Shown here: piece after piece, positions 22,832 through 22,843 of the stretch
Numbering within the stretch: the first letter of the stretch is position 1
Layout: each line of letters begins with the position of its first letter
IMG/VR virus record: IMGVR_UViG_3300021197_001297
Location: 1 to 22,843 of that record
Source: a virus
Length of the DNA: 22,843 nt
Reading direction: 5' to 3' (one strand)
Translations under genes and position numbers: made by a program
The notes under the pieces: model-generated
Told to the model about the DNA's origin: nothing
The model's database searches: none
The model's input: the letters and a program-made list of their open reading frames with translations, nothing else

Positions 22832-22839
22832 TATTTATG
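22832..22839 (-). promoter_or_regulatory. Late promoter element CATAAATA for fibre operon
   Basis: CATAAATA on the minus strand ends 7 bases before the ATG at 22824. The next three genes have no promoter of their own, so this element probably drives genes down to 20334. Confidence 0.7.
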
Positions 22840-22843
22840 TTGT

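Noticed and set aside
462-22839. Archaeal virus with TATA boxes
   Set aside because: Archaeal TATA boxes sit about 25 bases before the start of transcription; here the gap to ATG is 5-8 bases and the genes are T4-type with bacterial sigma70-like sites.
1-22843. CRISPR array, tRNA gene, insertion sequence, integrase or attachment site
   Set aside because: None seen by eye; the window is nearly all coding and the repeats are protein-coding fibre repeats.

Overview
This window is a late-gene block of a T4-like (Tevenvirinae-type) marine tailed phage. The evidence is recognisable T4 homologues of gp13, gp14, gp15, gp16, gp17, gp18, gp19, gp4, gp1 and a gp48/gp54-type tube protein, together with the long repetitive fibre genes and the extended gp14, gp15 and gp18 typical of phages of marine cyanobacteria and SAR11-like hosts. 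Base composition is moderately AT-rich by eye. No tRNA, integrase, photosynthesis gene or other host-specific gene is visible, so the host cannot be named.

Layout. From right to left on the minus strand, a fibre module holds an 82-aa module protein, an acidic 148-aa protein and four repetitive fibre or adhesin genes (15630-22824). A bidirectional terminator (15578-15603) separates it from a short inverted block on the plus strand: gp14 neck, gp15 tail terminator and a Nudix hydrolase (12505-15560). A compact divergent promoter (12467-12496) splits gp14 from gp13, which points left and is followed by a 60-aa protein and the gp1 dNMP kinase. A small plus-strand HNH-like zinc protein overlaps the kinase tail end to end. 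The rest is on the minus strand: giant tail sheath gp18, tail tube gp19, a terminator, the tube-initiator gp48/54-like gene, a small conserved protein, head completion nuclease gp4, TerS gp16, two uncharacterised genes, TerL gp17 and a gene cut by the left edge. Coding density is very high and no gap exceeds about 120 bases.

How it works together. Terminase (gp16/gp17) and gp4 fill and finish the head. gp13/gp14 form the neck, gp15 closes the tail, and gp18/gp19 plus the tube initiator build the contractile tail. The fibre genes supply host recognition. gp1 and the Nudix enzyme act on nucleotides.

The most striking signal is regulatory. At least 14 late-promoter elements with a TAAATA core sit at gene starts. 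In ten genes only 5-8 bases separate the element from the start codon, which by the T4 spacing puts transcription start at or within a few bases of the ATG, giving leaderless mRNAs. The sheath, tube and two fibre genes instead have a longer gap. The two nucleotide enzymes carry sigma70-type promoters (TTGAAA-17-TATAAT and TTGACG-18-TATAAT), again ending 5-6 bases before the ATG.
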